64,000 nt of DNA, from assembly GCA_034670065.1 (NCBI GenBank), contig JAXMOG010000001.1:186001-250000 (forward strand). The letters are read 5' to 3'. Source of the stretch: Mesobacterium_A sp034670065. GTDB lineage: Bacteria; Pseudomonadota; Alphaproteobacteria; Rhodobacterales; Rhodobacteraceae. The notes below the pieces were generated by a model, which saw only the letters and a list, made by a program, of their open reading frames with translations, made no database searches and had not been told where the DNA came from. The translations under genes were made by a program, and so were the position numbers. Below, piece by piece: positions 42,706-51,430 of this stretch (position 1 is the stretch's first letter; each line of letters begins with the position of its first letter).

Positions 42706-43842
42706 ATGAAAGTTTGCATCGCCACCAGCGATTACTTCATCATGGGTGAAACCTTTATCAATCGCCATATCCAGCACATGTTCGGTGGCAACACCTGTGT
42801 TTTGTGCGGGCGTTCCAACGGGCAAGACCCTTACGGAAAGCCATTGTTTGTGCGGCGCAAGAAACTGAGCTTGGCTGACAGGGTTCTGGCCCCTTTTGCC
42901 ATGGGGTGGAATGCGGCCTTACACGGTACATCGCGCCTGCCCTTTGGATCTGCTCGGCGTGAGTTGATTGCCTTTTTGCAGCGCGAAAAGGTGGATGTGA
43001 TCCTGGCCGAATTCGGGACGCAGGCTTTGGTCGTGGCCAAGCTGGGAAATGATATCGGGATTCCGGTGTTCACCTATTTCCGGGGCACAGATGCAAGTCG
43101 CGCGTTGGGATCAGCACAGCGCGTGCGGTCTTACAAACGCATGATGCCGCGTTTGGCGGGCGTGTTTTCTGTTTCGCAATTCCTGCTGGATAACTTGGCG
43201 CGTCATGGCGTGACCCATCCAAACGCCCACGTCATGCCATCGGGCGTTGATGTGCGCCGGTTTGTGCCGGGGGAAAAGAAGGCTGGCAGCTTTTTGGCGG
43301 TTGGTCGGTTTGTGGAGAAAAAGGCGCCGGATGTTACGTTGCGGGCCTTTGCCAAGGCGGCGCAGTCGTTTCCTGACGCTCAGCTGACCTTTATTGGTGA
43401 TGGCCCGCTGCTGGACAGCTGCAAGGCGCTGGCGGATGACATGGGGGTCGCAGACCAAGTTACCTTCACCGGGGCCCTGCCGCATGATGAGGTGCGCACG
43501 CATCTGTTGCACACCGAAACCTTTCTTCAACATTCCATAACGGCCAAGGATGGAAATACCGAAGGCCTGCCCACCGCCATTCAAGAAGCATTGGCCGCCG
43601 GGTGTATTACGATTTCCACGCGTCACGCCGGCATTCCAGAGGCGGTAATCGAAGGCGTGAACGGGTTCTTGGTGGATGAATGGGATGAGGATGGGTTCGC
43701 GCAGCAGATCGCCCATGTGTTATCCCTGCCCGACCGCAGCGCCCTGTCATCCGCGGCGCGTCAAACCGCGGTGGACCGGTTTGACAATGACATACTGCTG
43801 GCACGCACAGAGAAAGTGATCCGGGACAGCTTGTCGCGGTAA
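42706..43842 (+). CDS. Glycosyltransferase family 4 protein
   Basis: This 378-residue GT-B glycosyltransferase has a C-terminal domain typical of the group 1/GT4 family: VGRFVEKKAPDVTLRAFAKA, LTFIGDGPLLDSC and the donor-binding EX7E region in GLPTAIQEALAAGCITISTRHAGIPEAV. It probably adds a sugar to an exopolysaccharide, lipopolysaccharide or small metabolite; the acceptor is unknown. ATG 42706 follows GAAAGG. It stands 69 bases after the YbdK gene, with no other polysaccharide genes around. Confidence 0.86.
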   Translation: MKVCIATSDYFIMGETFINRHIQHMFGGNTCVLCGRSNGQDPYGKPLFVRRKKLSLADRVLAPFAMGWNAALHGTSRLPFGSARRELIAFLQREKVDVILAEFGTQALVVAKLGNDIGIPVFTYFRGTDASRALGSAQRVRSYKRMMPRLAGVFSVSQFLLDNLARHGVTHPNAHVMPSGVDVRRFVPGEKKAGSFLAVGRFVEKKAPDVTLRAFAKAAQSFPDAQLTFIGDGPLLDSCKALADDMGVADQVTFTGALPHDEVRTHLLHTETFLQHSITAKDGNTEGLPTAIQEALAAGCITISTRHAGIPEAVIEGVNGFLVDEWDEDGFAQQIAHVLSLPDRSALSSAARQTAVDRFDNDILLARTEKVIRDSLSR

Positions 43843-43984
43843 CGCTCTAAACCCCGTTGAGACTGTGTTTTTCATCGGTTTTGCAACAGCGCCGTTGCGT
43901 CCTTACCTGTGCTGTATACTTGCTTTCGTCGGCAGTTTTCGGCACGTTGTGAACAAGCGTTCAATTCACGGCGGGAGGAAACCC

Positions 43985-45130
43985 ATGGATTTCGCAGCTA
44001 CAGAAGAACAAACAGCAATCTTCGACATGGCTTTGGCATTCGGGCAAGAGCATATCGCCCCACATGCGCAAAGCTGGGAAAAAGCCGGAACCATTCCAAA
44101 AGAACTTTGGCCCAAGTTTGCCGAACTCGGTCTTGGCGGAATCTATGTTTCAGAAGAATTCGGCGGTTCTGGCCTGTCACGTTTGGATGCGACCTTGGTA
44201 TTCGAAGCGCTGGCCATGTCCTGCCCTTCGGTTGGGTCTTTCCTGTCGATCCACAATATGTGCGGCGGCATGATTGACAAATTCGGCAGTCAGGAAACCA
44301 AGGAAAAATGGTTGCCTGACCTGTGCGCCATGAACAAGATTTTCAGCTATTGCCTGACAGAACCGGGCTCTGGTTCGGATGCGGCTGCACTGCGGACGCG
44401 GGCTGAAAAAACCAATGATGGCTACCGTTTGAATGGCACCAAGGCGTTCATTTCCGGTGGCGGCTATTCGGATGCTTATGTCACTATGGTGCGGACCGGT
44501 GACGACAGCCCGAAAGGCATTTCCACCGTGGTTGTTGAAGCGGGCACCGACGGTTTGTCTTATGGTGGTCTGGAAGAAAAAATGGGCTGGCGATCACAGC
44601 CAACAGCGCAGGTACAGTTTGATGATTGCACCGTGCCGCATGACAATCTGATCGGTGAAGAAGGCCGTGGATTTTCGTACGCAATGGCCGGTCTGGATGG
44701 CGGGCGTTTGAATATTGCGGCCAGTGCCCTTGGTGGGGCTCAAGCAGCGGTGAACGCGACGCTGGCCTATATGGGCGAACGCAAGGCCTTTGGTCGGTCC
44801 ATTGATCAGTTTCAGGCGCTTCAGTTCCGTCTGGCGGATATGGAAGTCAAACTGGAATCGGCGCGGGTGTTCCTGCGACAAGCGGCTTGGAAGCTGGACA
44901 ACAAATCGCCCGATGCTTCAAAGTTCTGCGCCATGGCCAAGCTATACGTGACCGATAGCGCGTTTGATGTGGCCAATGATTGTCTGCAGTTGCATGGTGG
45001 ATATGGTTACTTGGCTGATTACGGTATCGAAAAGATTGTTCGTGATCTGCGGGTGCATCAGATTTTGGAAGGCACCAATGAAATCATGCGTTTGATCGTG
45101 TCTCGAAATATGCTGGCGGAGCGCGGCTAG
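43985..45130 (+). CDS. Acyl-CoA dehydrogenase, probably isobutyryl-CoA dehydrogenase
   Basis: This 381-residue flavoprotein has family landmarks SYCLTEPGSGSDAAALRTRA (FAD and substrate binding), GERKAFGRSIDQFQALQFRLADM and QLHGGYGYLADYGIEKIVRD. The catalytic Glu362 is in HQILEGTNEIMR, at the position used by short-chain/isobutyryl dehydrogenases. Next to it are 3-hydroxyisobutyryl-CoA hydrolase and mmsB, with mmsA nearby, so I infer isobutyryl-CoA as substrate (valine pathway). ATG 43985 follows GGGAGGAAA. Its stop TAG shares one base with the next gene's GTG start. Confidence 0.9.
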   Translation: MDFAATEEQTAIFDMALAFGQEHIAPHAQSWEKAGTIPKELWPKFAELGLGGIYVSEEFGGSGLSRLDATLVFEALAMSCPSVGSFLSIHNMCGGMIDKFGSQETKEKWLPDLCAMNKIFSYCLTEPGSGSDAAALRTRAEKTNDGYRLNGTKAFISGGGYSDAYVTMVRTGDDSPKGISTVVVEAGTDGLSYGGLEEKMGWRSQPTAQVQFDDCTVPHDNLIGEEGRGFSYAMAGLDGGRLNIAASALGGAQAAVNATLAYMGERKAFGRSIDQFQALQFRLADMEVKLESARVFLRQAAWKLDNKSPDASKFCAMAKLYVTDSAFDVANDCLQLHGGYGYLADYGIEKIVRDLRVHQILEGTNEIMRLIVSRNMLAERG

Positions 45131-46158
45131 TGGCCGATATTGACATCCGAGTTGACGGGCATGCTGGGCGCATCACCCTGACCCGCCCCAAGGCGCTGAA
45201 CGCGCTGAGCTATGATATGTGCCTTGCGACAGAGCAGGCCTTGGACAAGTGGCGCGATGATCCGGCGATCAAGCTGGTGATCTTGGACGCCGAAGGCCCG
45301 CGTGCCTTTTGTGCCGGGGGCGATATTGCCGCGATGTATGAGGTTGGCCTGACCGGCGAATATGAAACCAGCCGCGCCTTCTGGTTTGATGAATACCGGA
45401 TGAACGCCAAGATCGCCGAATATCCCAAACCCATTGTCAGCTTTCTGCATGGGTTTGTAATGGGTGGTGGCGTTGGTCTGGGCGGGCATTGTTCGCACCG
45501 TGTTGTATGTGAATCCAGTCAGGTGGCGATGCCCGAATGCGGGATCGGGTTTGTGCCCGATGTGGGCGGCACCTATCGATTGGCCGGAGCGCCGGGTCAT
45601 TTAGGCGAATACCTTGGTTTGACGGGGTATCGTATGGGACCGGGCGAAGCCATCGTTGCCGGATTTGCCGATCTCTACGTGCCCGAGGCGGCATGGGAGG
45701 TACTTAAAGCGCAGCTCTGTGAAACCGGGGATATTCTTGCTTTGGGCGGTGCATCGCAGCCTGCGCCTGACAGCGCCCTGCCCTTGGATCAAATTGATCA
45801 GCTGTTTGCGCCGGCCGATCTGGCAGGTATCCTTGCCGCGCATCAGGCGGATGACAGTGATTTTGCGGCGAAGACCTTGAAGACATTGCTGCGCAATTCA
45901 CCACTATCCATGGCGCTGACATTGAAGATGGTGCGTCAACAACGGGTGGATGGCCCAAATATCCGGGATGCCTTGGCGCAAGAATATCGCGTGGCGCATC
46001 GGATTTTGGAACACGGTGATTTCATCGAAGGTGTGCGCGCCCAGATCATCGACAAAGATCGCAACCCAAGTTGGAAGCATGCCAGTGATGGCGTCAGCGA
46101 GGCAGACGTTTTGGCCTTGCTTGCCCCGCTGGGTGATCGGGAATGGTCAATGTCGTAA
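45130..46158 (+). CDS. 3-hydroxyisobutyryl-CoA hydrolase
   Basis: This 342-residue crotonase-fold protein is longer than enoyl-CoA hydratases and carries the HIBCH pattern: FCAGGDIAAMYE, HGFVMGGGVGLGGHC, MPECGIGFVPDVGG with the catalytic acidic residues, and the C-terminal EGVRAQIIDKDRNPSWKH. It hydrolyses 3-hydroxyisobutyryl-CoA to 3-hydroxyisobutyrate in valine degradation. The start is GTG 45130, overlapping the preceding stop by one base. The enoyl-CoA hydratase step for methacrylyl-CoA has no dedicated gene here. Confidence 0.92.
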   Translation: MADIDIRVDGHAGRITLTRPKALNALSYDMCLATEQALDKWRDDPAIKLVILDAEGPRAFCAGGDIAAMYEVGLTGEYETSRAFWFDEYRMNAKIAEYPKPIVSFLHGFVMGGGVGLGGHCSHRVVCESSQVAMPECGIGFVPDVGGTYRLAGAPGHLGEYLGLTGYRMGPGEAIVAGFADLYVPEAAWEVLKAQLCETGDILALGGASQPAPDSALPLDQIDQLFAPADLAGILAAHQADDSDFAAKTLKTLLRNSPLSMALTLKMVRQQRVDGPNIRDALAQEYRVAHRILEHGDFIEGVRAQIIDKDRNPSWKHASDGVSEADVLALLAPLGDREWSMS

Positions 46159-46185
46159 GTCATCTGAGTTCGGGGAGGAAAGAAC

Positions 46186-47058
46186 ATGAAAATTGGATTT
46201 ATCGGTCTTGGCAACATGGGCGCGCCGATGGCGGCCAATCTTGTGGCCGCAGGGCATGAAGTGACCGGGTTTGATACTGCGGGCATTTCGGTTGAGGGGG
46301 CGCAAACTGCGGCCACCAGTGCCCAGGCAGCGGCCAATCAGGATGTTGTCATCACCATGCTGCCCAATGGCGCGATCCTGCGCAGCGTGGCGGATGAGGT
46401 TATTCCCGCGATGAAACCCGGCGCGGTTTTGCTGGATTGTTCCACTGTCGATGTAGAAAGCGCCAAGGCGGTCGCCGAACAGGCCACGGCCGCTGGGATG
46501 TTGGCGCTGGATGCGCCGGTGTCTGGTGGCATTGGTGGGGCGCAGGCGGGAACGTTGACCTTTATGATTGGTGGCGCCGACGCGGCCTTTGCCATCGCCA
46601 AACCGTTGTTTGATGTGATGGGCCAAAAAGCCGTGCATTGTGGGGATTCCGGCGCGGGTCAGGCGGCCAAGATTTGCAACAATATGATCCTTGGCGTGAC
46701 CATGATTGCCACCTGCGAAGCCTTTGCACTGGCAGATAAGCTGGGTTTGGACCGGCAGAAGATGTTTGATGTGGTCAGCACCTCTTCTGGATACAGCTGG
46801 ACGATGAACGCCTATTGCCCGGCCCCCGGCGTAGGCCCGCAATCCCCTGCGGACGACGGGTATCAACCCGGCTTTGCGGCGGAATTGATGCTGAAGGATT
46901 TGGGTCTGTCGCAACAGGCGGCGACGGCGGCGGATGCCGACACTCCCATGGGTCAGCGCGCACTGGAACTGTATGCACAATTCGTTGAAGACGAAGACGG
47001 ACGTGGGATGGATTTTTCGGCCATGTTGCCACGGTTTGAAAAACGTGGGCGCGACTGA
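46186..47058 (+). CDS. mmsB: 3-hydroxyisobutyrate dehydrogenase
   Basis: This 290-residue NAD-dependent beta-hydroxyacid dehydrogenase has the Rossmann motif GFIGLGNMG (4-12), substrate block LDAPVSGGIGGAQAGTLTFM and catalytic Lys162 (GQAAKICNN). It makes methylmalonate semialdehyde for MmsA. ATG 46186 follows GGGAGGAAAG, 27 bases after the hydrolase stop, so the three genes form an operon ending in the terminator at 47111. mmsA itself is about 6.5 kb away with a LysR gene. Confidence 0.95.
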   Translation: MKIGFIGLGNMGAPMAANLVAAGHEVTGFDTAGISVEGAQTAATSAQAAANQDVVITMLPNGAILRSVADEVIPAMKPGAVLLDCSTVDVESAKAVAEQATAAGMLALDAPVSGGIGGAQAGTLTFMIGGADAAFAIAKPLFDVMGQKAVHCGDSGAGQAAKICNNMILGVTMIATCEAFALADKLGLDRQKMFDVVSTSSGYSWTMNAYCPAPGVGPQSPADDGYQPGFAAELMLKDLGLSQQAATAADADTPMGQRALELYAQFVEDEDGRGMDFSAMLPRFEKRGRD

Positions 47059-47110
47059 AACCCCACGTCGCCGCGCCAGACTGTGCGGTAACGCGGCCGC
47101 TTTGATCAGA

Positions 47111-47143
47111 TGGAAAGGCGCAGGTTTAACGCCTTTCCATTTT
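47111..47143 (+). terminator. Intrinsic terminator after mmsB
   Basis: TGGAAAGGCG, a 9-base loop and CGCCTTTCCA form a perfect 10-pair stem, followed by TTTT. It closes the valine-degradation operon. Confidence 0.85.
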
Positions 47144-47189
47144 CCGCCAAACCGGCCACTCTTGCCATCGTAATGCGGGGGCATGCCAC

Positions 47190-47837
47190 ATGACATGGAC
47201 ACAGCAGGCTCAGGAGTTGAGCGGGTTGGAGCCCTTTGCCCAGAAAGCGTTGTCGCATCTGGGCCCGATGGATGTTGGGCAAGGTACTGTCTTGTTCCGT
47301 CCGGGGGAGCCGGTGCAGGGGTTTGTGATTGTGCTCTCCGGGCGGGTGGAAGTGTTTCTGACCGGGCCGACCGGGCGTGAAATATTGCTTTACAGTGTGG
47401 AACCAGGACAAAGCTGCATTCAATCCACGCTGGGGCTTTTGGGGGGTGAGGATTACACCGGCGAGGCGATCACCCAATCTGCGTGCCGGATTGTTGTGAT
47501 CCCGCGCGGTGTATTTGCCGATTTGATGGCGCGAAGCGATGTGTTTCGCACGTTCGTGTTCAAGGCCTTTGCCGCGCGTATGCAGACAATGATGCATCTG
47601 TTGGAGAAAGTGACCTTTCACAAGGTTGAGGCACGGCTGGCCGAGGAATTGGTGGCACGCGCGCAGGAAGGGGTTGTGCATGCCACCCATGCGGAGTTGG
47701 CGGTGATGATCGGGTCTGCACGTGAAGTTGTGTCGCGCCGGTTGGATGCCTTGGCACGGCAAGGTGTTGTTGCACTGGACCGGGGCGAGGTGCGGATTTT
47801 GCAACCGCAGCTGCTGGAGCAACTGTCGCAGGGCTAG
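47190..47837 (+). CDS. Crp/Fnr-family transcriptional regulator
   Basis: This 215-residue regulator has an N-terminal cyclic-nucleotide-binding fold (about 15-130: LFRPGEPVQGFVIVLSGRVEVF, then YSVEPGQSCIQSTLGLLGG), a dimer helix, and a C-terminal winged helix with recognition segment THAELAVMIGSAREVVSRRLDAL (about 165-190). There is no N-terminal Cys cluster for an FNR-type iron-sulfur centre; Cys80 in the QSCIQST segment and Cys98 are the only obvious cysteines. An inverted repeat of the right form lies just downstream, in front of a DUF2892 gene. The signal is unknown. Confidence 0.88.
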   Translation: MTWTQQAQELSGLEPFAQKALSHLGPMDVGQGTVLFRPGEPVQGFVIVLSGRVEVFLTGPTGREILLYSVEPGQSCIQSTLGLLGGEDYTGEAITQSACRIVVIPRGVFADLMARSDVFRTFVFKAFAARMQTMMHLLEKVTFHKVEARLAEELVARAQEGVVHATHAELAVMIGSAREVVSRRLDALARQGVVALDRGEVRILQPQLLEQLSQG

Positions 47838-47888
47838 TTTGTTCCGGGGCCGTTGGTTTGCCCGGAAAATTTAAATTCTTTGTGTGGA

Positions 47889-47933
47889 CTGTGATCAGGT
47901 CACAGACAGGGACGCTGTCGGGGCGCATACTAT
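47889..47933 (+). promoter_or_regulatory. Crp/Fnr-type operator and -10 element of DUF2892 gene
   Basis: CTGTGATCAGGTCACAG at 47889-47905 is an inverted repeat with perfect 6-base arms around 5 bases. TACTAT at 47928-47933 is a good -10, while the expected -35 position (GACAGG) does not match. The operator centre is about 43 bases upstream of a start near 47940, the position of class II activation by Crp/Fnr proteins. The adjacent regulator gene is the obvious candidate. Confidence 0.65.
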
Positions 47934-47986
47934 GGGCATCTGACATGGGGGCGTCCGTTGGGGCTGCTCTAGTACAACCTGAGGAC

Positions 47987-48190
47987 ATGAAAATGCAGAA
48001 GAATGAAGGCACTCTGGATCGTGCGATCCGCATCATTGTTGGCTTGGCCCTGATCGCCGGGTTTTTCCTGAATTCCGGCTCCTACAGCTGGCTGTATCTG
48101 GTGGGGATCATTCCGTTGGTCACCGGGCTTTTGGGATCTTGCCCGGTCTATACGATCTTGGGAATCAAGACCTGCAAACTCAAGGGATAA
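47987..48190 (+). CDS. DUF2892 (YgaP-type) inner-membrane protein
   Basis: This 67-residue protein has two predicted membrane segments (IIVGLALIAGFFLNSG and YLVGIIPLVTGLLGS). The family start is NEGTLDRAIR and the C-terminal GSCPVYTILGIKTC carries two conserved cysteines. DUF2892 domains are often fused or adjacent to rhodaneses and linked to sulfur or nitric oxide stress; a separate rhodanese gene is 3.2 kb away (51431). ATG 47987 has GAGG upstream; the ATG two codons later is possible. It is probably controlled by the upstream Crp/Fnr regulator. Confidence 0.88.
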   Translation: MKMQKNEGTLDRAIRIIVGLALIAGFFLNSGSYSWLYLVGIIPLVTGLLGSCPVYTILGIKTCKLKG

Positions 48191-48240
48191 GGCCCGTCTT
48201 GGTGCCTTGATCCGGTTCCGGCGCAGGCGCGCCGGACCGA

Positions 48241-48296
48241 TGCGGGGGGCGCTGCCCCCCGCACCCCCCTATTTGCGTATTTTTGAAGAAAAGAAG
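48241..48296. repeat. REP-like palindromic element, copy 2 (inverted)
   Basis: The hairpin GCGGGGGGC/GCCCCCCGC (48242-48262) is followed, reading leftward on the other strand, by the same core as the copy at 26180 (GTATTTTTGAAGAA on the plus strand equals TTCTTCAAAAATAC). It is intergenic, between the DUF2892 gene and the uvrA 3' end, again between convergent genes. Confidence 0.7.
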
Positions 48297-48325
48297 ATCA
48301 AATGGGTGCGGTGTGGTCGTGTGCG

Positions 48326-51187
48326 TTATTCGGCCGCGACCTTCTTTTTTGTGGTCAGCATGGATTTGAGATAGTGGCCGGTATGGCTTGCGGCGATGCC
48401 TGCCACTTTTTCCGGGGTGCCTGTGGCCACGATCTGCCCACCGCCATCGCCGCCTTCGGGGCCGATATCGATCAGCCAGTCGGCGGTTTTGATCACATCG
48501 AGGTTATGTTCGATGACCACGACGGTATTGCCCTGTTCGACCAATTCATGCAGCACTTCCAACAGCTTGCGCACATCTTCGAAATGAAGGCCGGTTGTGG
48601 GTTCGTCAAGAATATAGAGCGTGCGGCCCGTTGAGCGGCGCGCCAGTTCCTTGGACAGTTTCACGCGCTGTGCTTCGCCCCCTGACAGGGTGGTGGCTTG
48701 TTGGCCAACCTTGATATAGCCCAGCCCGACCCGCATCAGCGCATCCATCTTTTCGCGGATGGAGGGCACGGCCTGAAAGAAGACCTGTGCATCTTCCACG
48801 GTCATATCCAGAACATCGGCGATGCTTTTGCCCTTGAACTTGATCTCTAATGTTTCGCGGTTATAGCGCGCGCCTTTGCAGGTTTCGCAGGTAACATAGA
48901 CATCCGGCAGGAAGTGCATTTCGATCTTGATGACACCATCGCCCTGACAGGCTTCGCAGCGCCCGCCCTTGACGTTGAAGCTGAACCGGCCGGGTTTATA
49001 CCCGCGGGCCTTGGCTTCGGGCAGTCCGGAGAACCAATCGCGAATGGGGGTGAAGGCCCCGGTATAGGTGGCAGGGTTGGAGCGTGGCGTTCGACCAATG
49101 GCGCGCTGGTCGATATCGATGACCTTGTCCAGGTGTTCAAAGCCTTTGATCGTTTCGCATGGCGCCGGGGTTTCACGCGCCCCATTCAGACGCATTGCCG
49201 CGTTCTTGTAGAGCGTTTCGATGGTCAGCGTGGATTTCCCACCGCCCGAGACGCCGGTTACGCAAATGAATTTGCCCAATGGGAAGGTGGCGGTGACGTT
49301 TTTCAGGTTGTTGCCGGTGGCCTTGGCCACGGTCAGTTTTTTGCCATTGCCTTTGCGCCGGGTGGCAGGCACCGGGATTTCCCGCGCGCCTGACAAGTAC
49401 TGCCCGGTCAGGCTGGCCGCATCCTGTGACACATCATCAGCAGTGCCGCGGCTGACCACCTGACCGCCATGCACGCCGGCACCGGGGCCAATATCAAACA
49501 CATAGTCTGATTGGCGGATCATGTCTTCGTCATGTTCCACCACGATCACGGTATTGCCCTGATCACGCAGGTTTTTTAGCGTGCCGATCAGGCGATCATT
49601 GTCGCGCTGGTGCAGGCCTATGGAGGGTTCATCCAGCACATAGAGGACGCCGGTGAGGCCAGAGCCAATCTGGCTGGCCAATCGAATACGCTGGCTTTCA
49701 CCACCGCTGAGTGTTCCGGCATTGCGCGACAGGGTTAGGTATTCCAAGCCCACATTGTTCAGGAAGCCGAGACGTTCGCGGATTTCCTTGAGGATGGCGC
49801 GGGCGATTTCGTTGTTTTGGTTTGTCAGATGGTCAGGCACGCTGCCGATCCAGTCGAAAGCCTCCTTGATCGACATCTGAACGACCTGACCAACATGCAG
49901 ACCCGCAATTTTGACGGCCAGTGCTTCTTCGCGCAGACGATACCCGCCGCAAGTGCCGCAAGACCGGTTGTTTTGATAGCGTTCAAATTCTTCGCGAATC
50001 CAGTTGCTGTCTGTTTCGCGATACCGGCGTTCCATGTTCGGGATCACGCCTTCGAATACCCGGCTGACCTGATAGACGCGCCCGCCTTCGTCATAGCGAA
50101 ACTGAATTTCTTCGTCGCCGGAGCCATACAGAAACACCTGCTGAACATGAGCCGGCAGATCCTTCCAGCGGGTGTTTTTATCAAATTCGTAGTGCTTGGC
50201 GATCGCTTCGATCGTTTGCAGGAAATAGGGCGATTTGCCCTTGCGCCAGGGTGCCAAAGCGCCATCGTAAATCTTGAGCGTCACATCGGGCACGACAAGG
50301 CGTTCGTCGAAAAACAGTTCGACCCCCAGCCCATCACATTCTGGGCAGGCCCCGAACGGCGCGTTGAACGAGAACAGGCGCGGCTCGATCTCGGGAATGG
50401 TGAAGCCACTGACGGGACAGGCGAAATTTTCGCTGAACGTTATCCGCTCTGGCTCTGCGTCTTTTGGCGCGGTTTCCAGAATGGCGATGCCGTCGGCCAG
50501 ATCCAGCGCGGTGCGGAAGCTGTCGGCCAAGCGGGTTTCCATGCCTTCACGCACCACGATCCGGTCAACCACAACATCAATGTCATGGCGGAATTTCTTG
50601 TCCAGTTTGGGGGGGTCGTCCAGTTCGTGGAACTGTCCATCCACCTTGACGCGTTGAAACCCTTGCTTGCGCAGTTCCAGAAATTCCTTGCGGTATTCGC
50701 CTTTGCGGTCACGAATGATGGGAGCCAGAAGGAAGGCGCGGGTCCCCTCCTCCATCGCCATGACGCGGTCTACCATGTCTTGGACCTGTTGCGCTTCGAT
50801 TGGCTGGCCGGTGGCGGGGCTGTAGGGCGTGCCAACCCGCGCAAACAGCAGGCGCATATAGTCGTAGATTTCGGTCACGGTCCCCACAGTGGAGCGTGGG
50901 TTCTTCGATGTGGTTTTCTGTTCAATTGAAATCGCCGGGCTTAGCCCTGCGATATGATCCACATCAGGCTTTTCCATCATATCCAGAAACTGACGCGCAT
51001 AGGCGGACAGCGATTCCACGTAGCGGCGCTGGCCTTCGGCGTAGATCGTATCAAAGGCCAGTGACGATTTGCCGGAACCCGACAAGCCCGTGATCACCAC
51101 AAGCTGATCACGCGGGATATCCACGTCAATATTCTTGAGATTGTGTTCGCGTGCGCCGCGTACTTCGATATGTTTCAGCTCTGGCAT
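48326..51187 (-). CDS. uvrA: Excinuclease ABC subunit A
   Basis: This 953-residue DNA-damage recognition ATPase works in nucleotide excision repair. Two ABC modules are visible: Walker A GLSGSGKSSLAFDT near residue 32, the first zinc module, signature LSGGESQRIRLA, a second Walker A GVSGGGKSTLTIET, and signature LSGGEAQRVKLS near the C-terminus. Length is normal. ATG 51187 gives the standard start MPELKHIEVRGAREHNL; the frame upstream is not supported. An SOS box lies 67 bases upstream, so it should be induced by DNA damage through LexA. Confidence 0.97.
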   Translation of the reverse strand: MPELKHIEVRGAREHNLKNIDVDIPRDQLVVITGLSGSGKSSLAFDTIYAEGQRRYVESLSAYARQFLDMMEKPDVDHIAGLSPAISIEQKTTSKNPRSTVGTVTEIYDYMRLLFARVGTPYSPATGQPIEAQQVQDMVDRVMAMEEGTRAFLLAPIIRDRKGEYRKEFLELRKQGFQRVKVDGQFHELDDPPKLDKKFRHDIDVVVDRIVVREGMETRLADSFRTALDLADGIAILETAPKDAEPERITFSENFACPVSGFTIPEIEPRLFSFNAPFGACPECDGLGVELFFDERLVVPDVTLKIYDGALAPWRKGKSPYFLQTIEAIAKHYEFDKNTRWKDLPAHVQQVFLYGSGDEEIQFRYDEGGRVYQVSRVFEGVIPNMERRYRETDSNWIREEFERYQNNRSCGTCGGYRLREEALAVKIAGLHVGQVVQMSIKEAFDWIGSVPDHLTNQNNEIARAILKEIRERLGFLNNVGLEYLTLSRNAGTLSGGESQRIRLASQIGSGLTGVLYVLDEPSIGLHQRDNDRLIGTLKNLRDQGNTVIVVEHDEDMIRQSDYVFDIGPGAGVHGGQVVSRGTADDVSQDAASLTGQYLSGAREIPVPATRRKGNGKKLTVAKATGNNLKNVTATFPLGKFICVTGVSGGGKSTLTIETLYKNAAMRLNGARETPAPCETIKGFEHLDKVIDIDQRAIGRTPRSNPATYTGAFTPIRDWFSGLPEAKARGYKPGRFSFNVKGGRCEACQGDGVIKIEMHFLPDVYVTCETCKGARYNRETLEIKFKGKSIADVLDMTVEDAQVFFQAVPSIREKMDALMRVGLGYIKVGQQATTLSGGEAQRVKLSKELARRSTGRTLYILDEPTTGLHFEDVRKLLEVLHELVEQGNTVVVIEHNLDVIKTADWLIDIGPEGGDGGGQIVATGTPEKVAGIAASHTGHYLKSMLTTKKKVAAE

Positions 51188-51253
51188 GGGGCCCCCGTTC
51201 CGGCAGTGCTTTACACATAGTTTACGGCTGCGCGCGCGCCAACAGAAAAATAA

Positions 51254-51268
51254 GAACATTGTGTGAAC
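51254..51268 (-). promoter_or_regulatory. SOS box upstream of uvrA
   Basis: GAAC at 51254-51257 and GAAC at 51265-51268 with seven bases between (GTTC-N7-GTTC in the uvrA direction) match the alphaproteobacterial LexA site and the site in front of lexA in this window. The centre is about 74 bases upstream of the uvrA start. Confidence 0.8.
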
Positions 51269-51430
51269 AAAATTGTCACTTCTGCGCGCTCAAATCGATT
51301 TATCCGGCGGTTTGCCGGAAATTTTGGCACAGCTCGGCGGTTTTCTGCATTTTGGACGGTTTGTTGGCGCAACCACTTTACAAATGGGTCATCATACACA
51401 TATTAAAAGCAGAATACGATGGAGACACGC

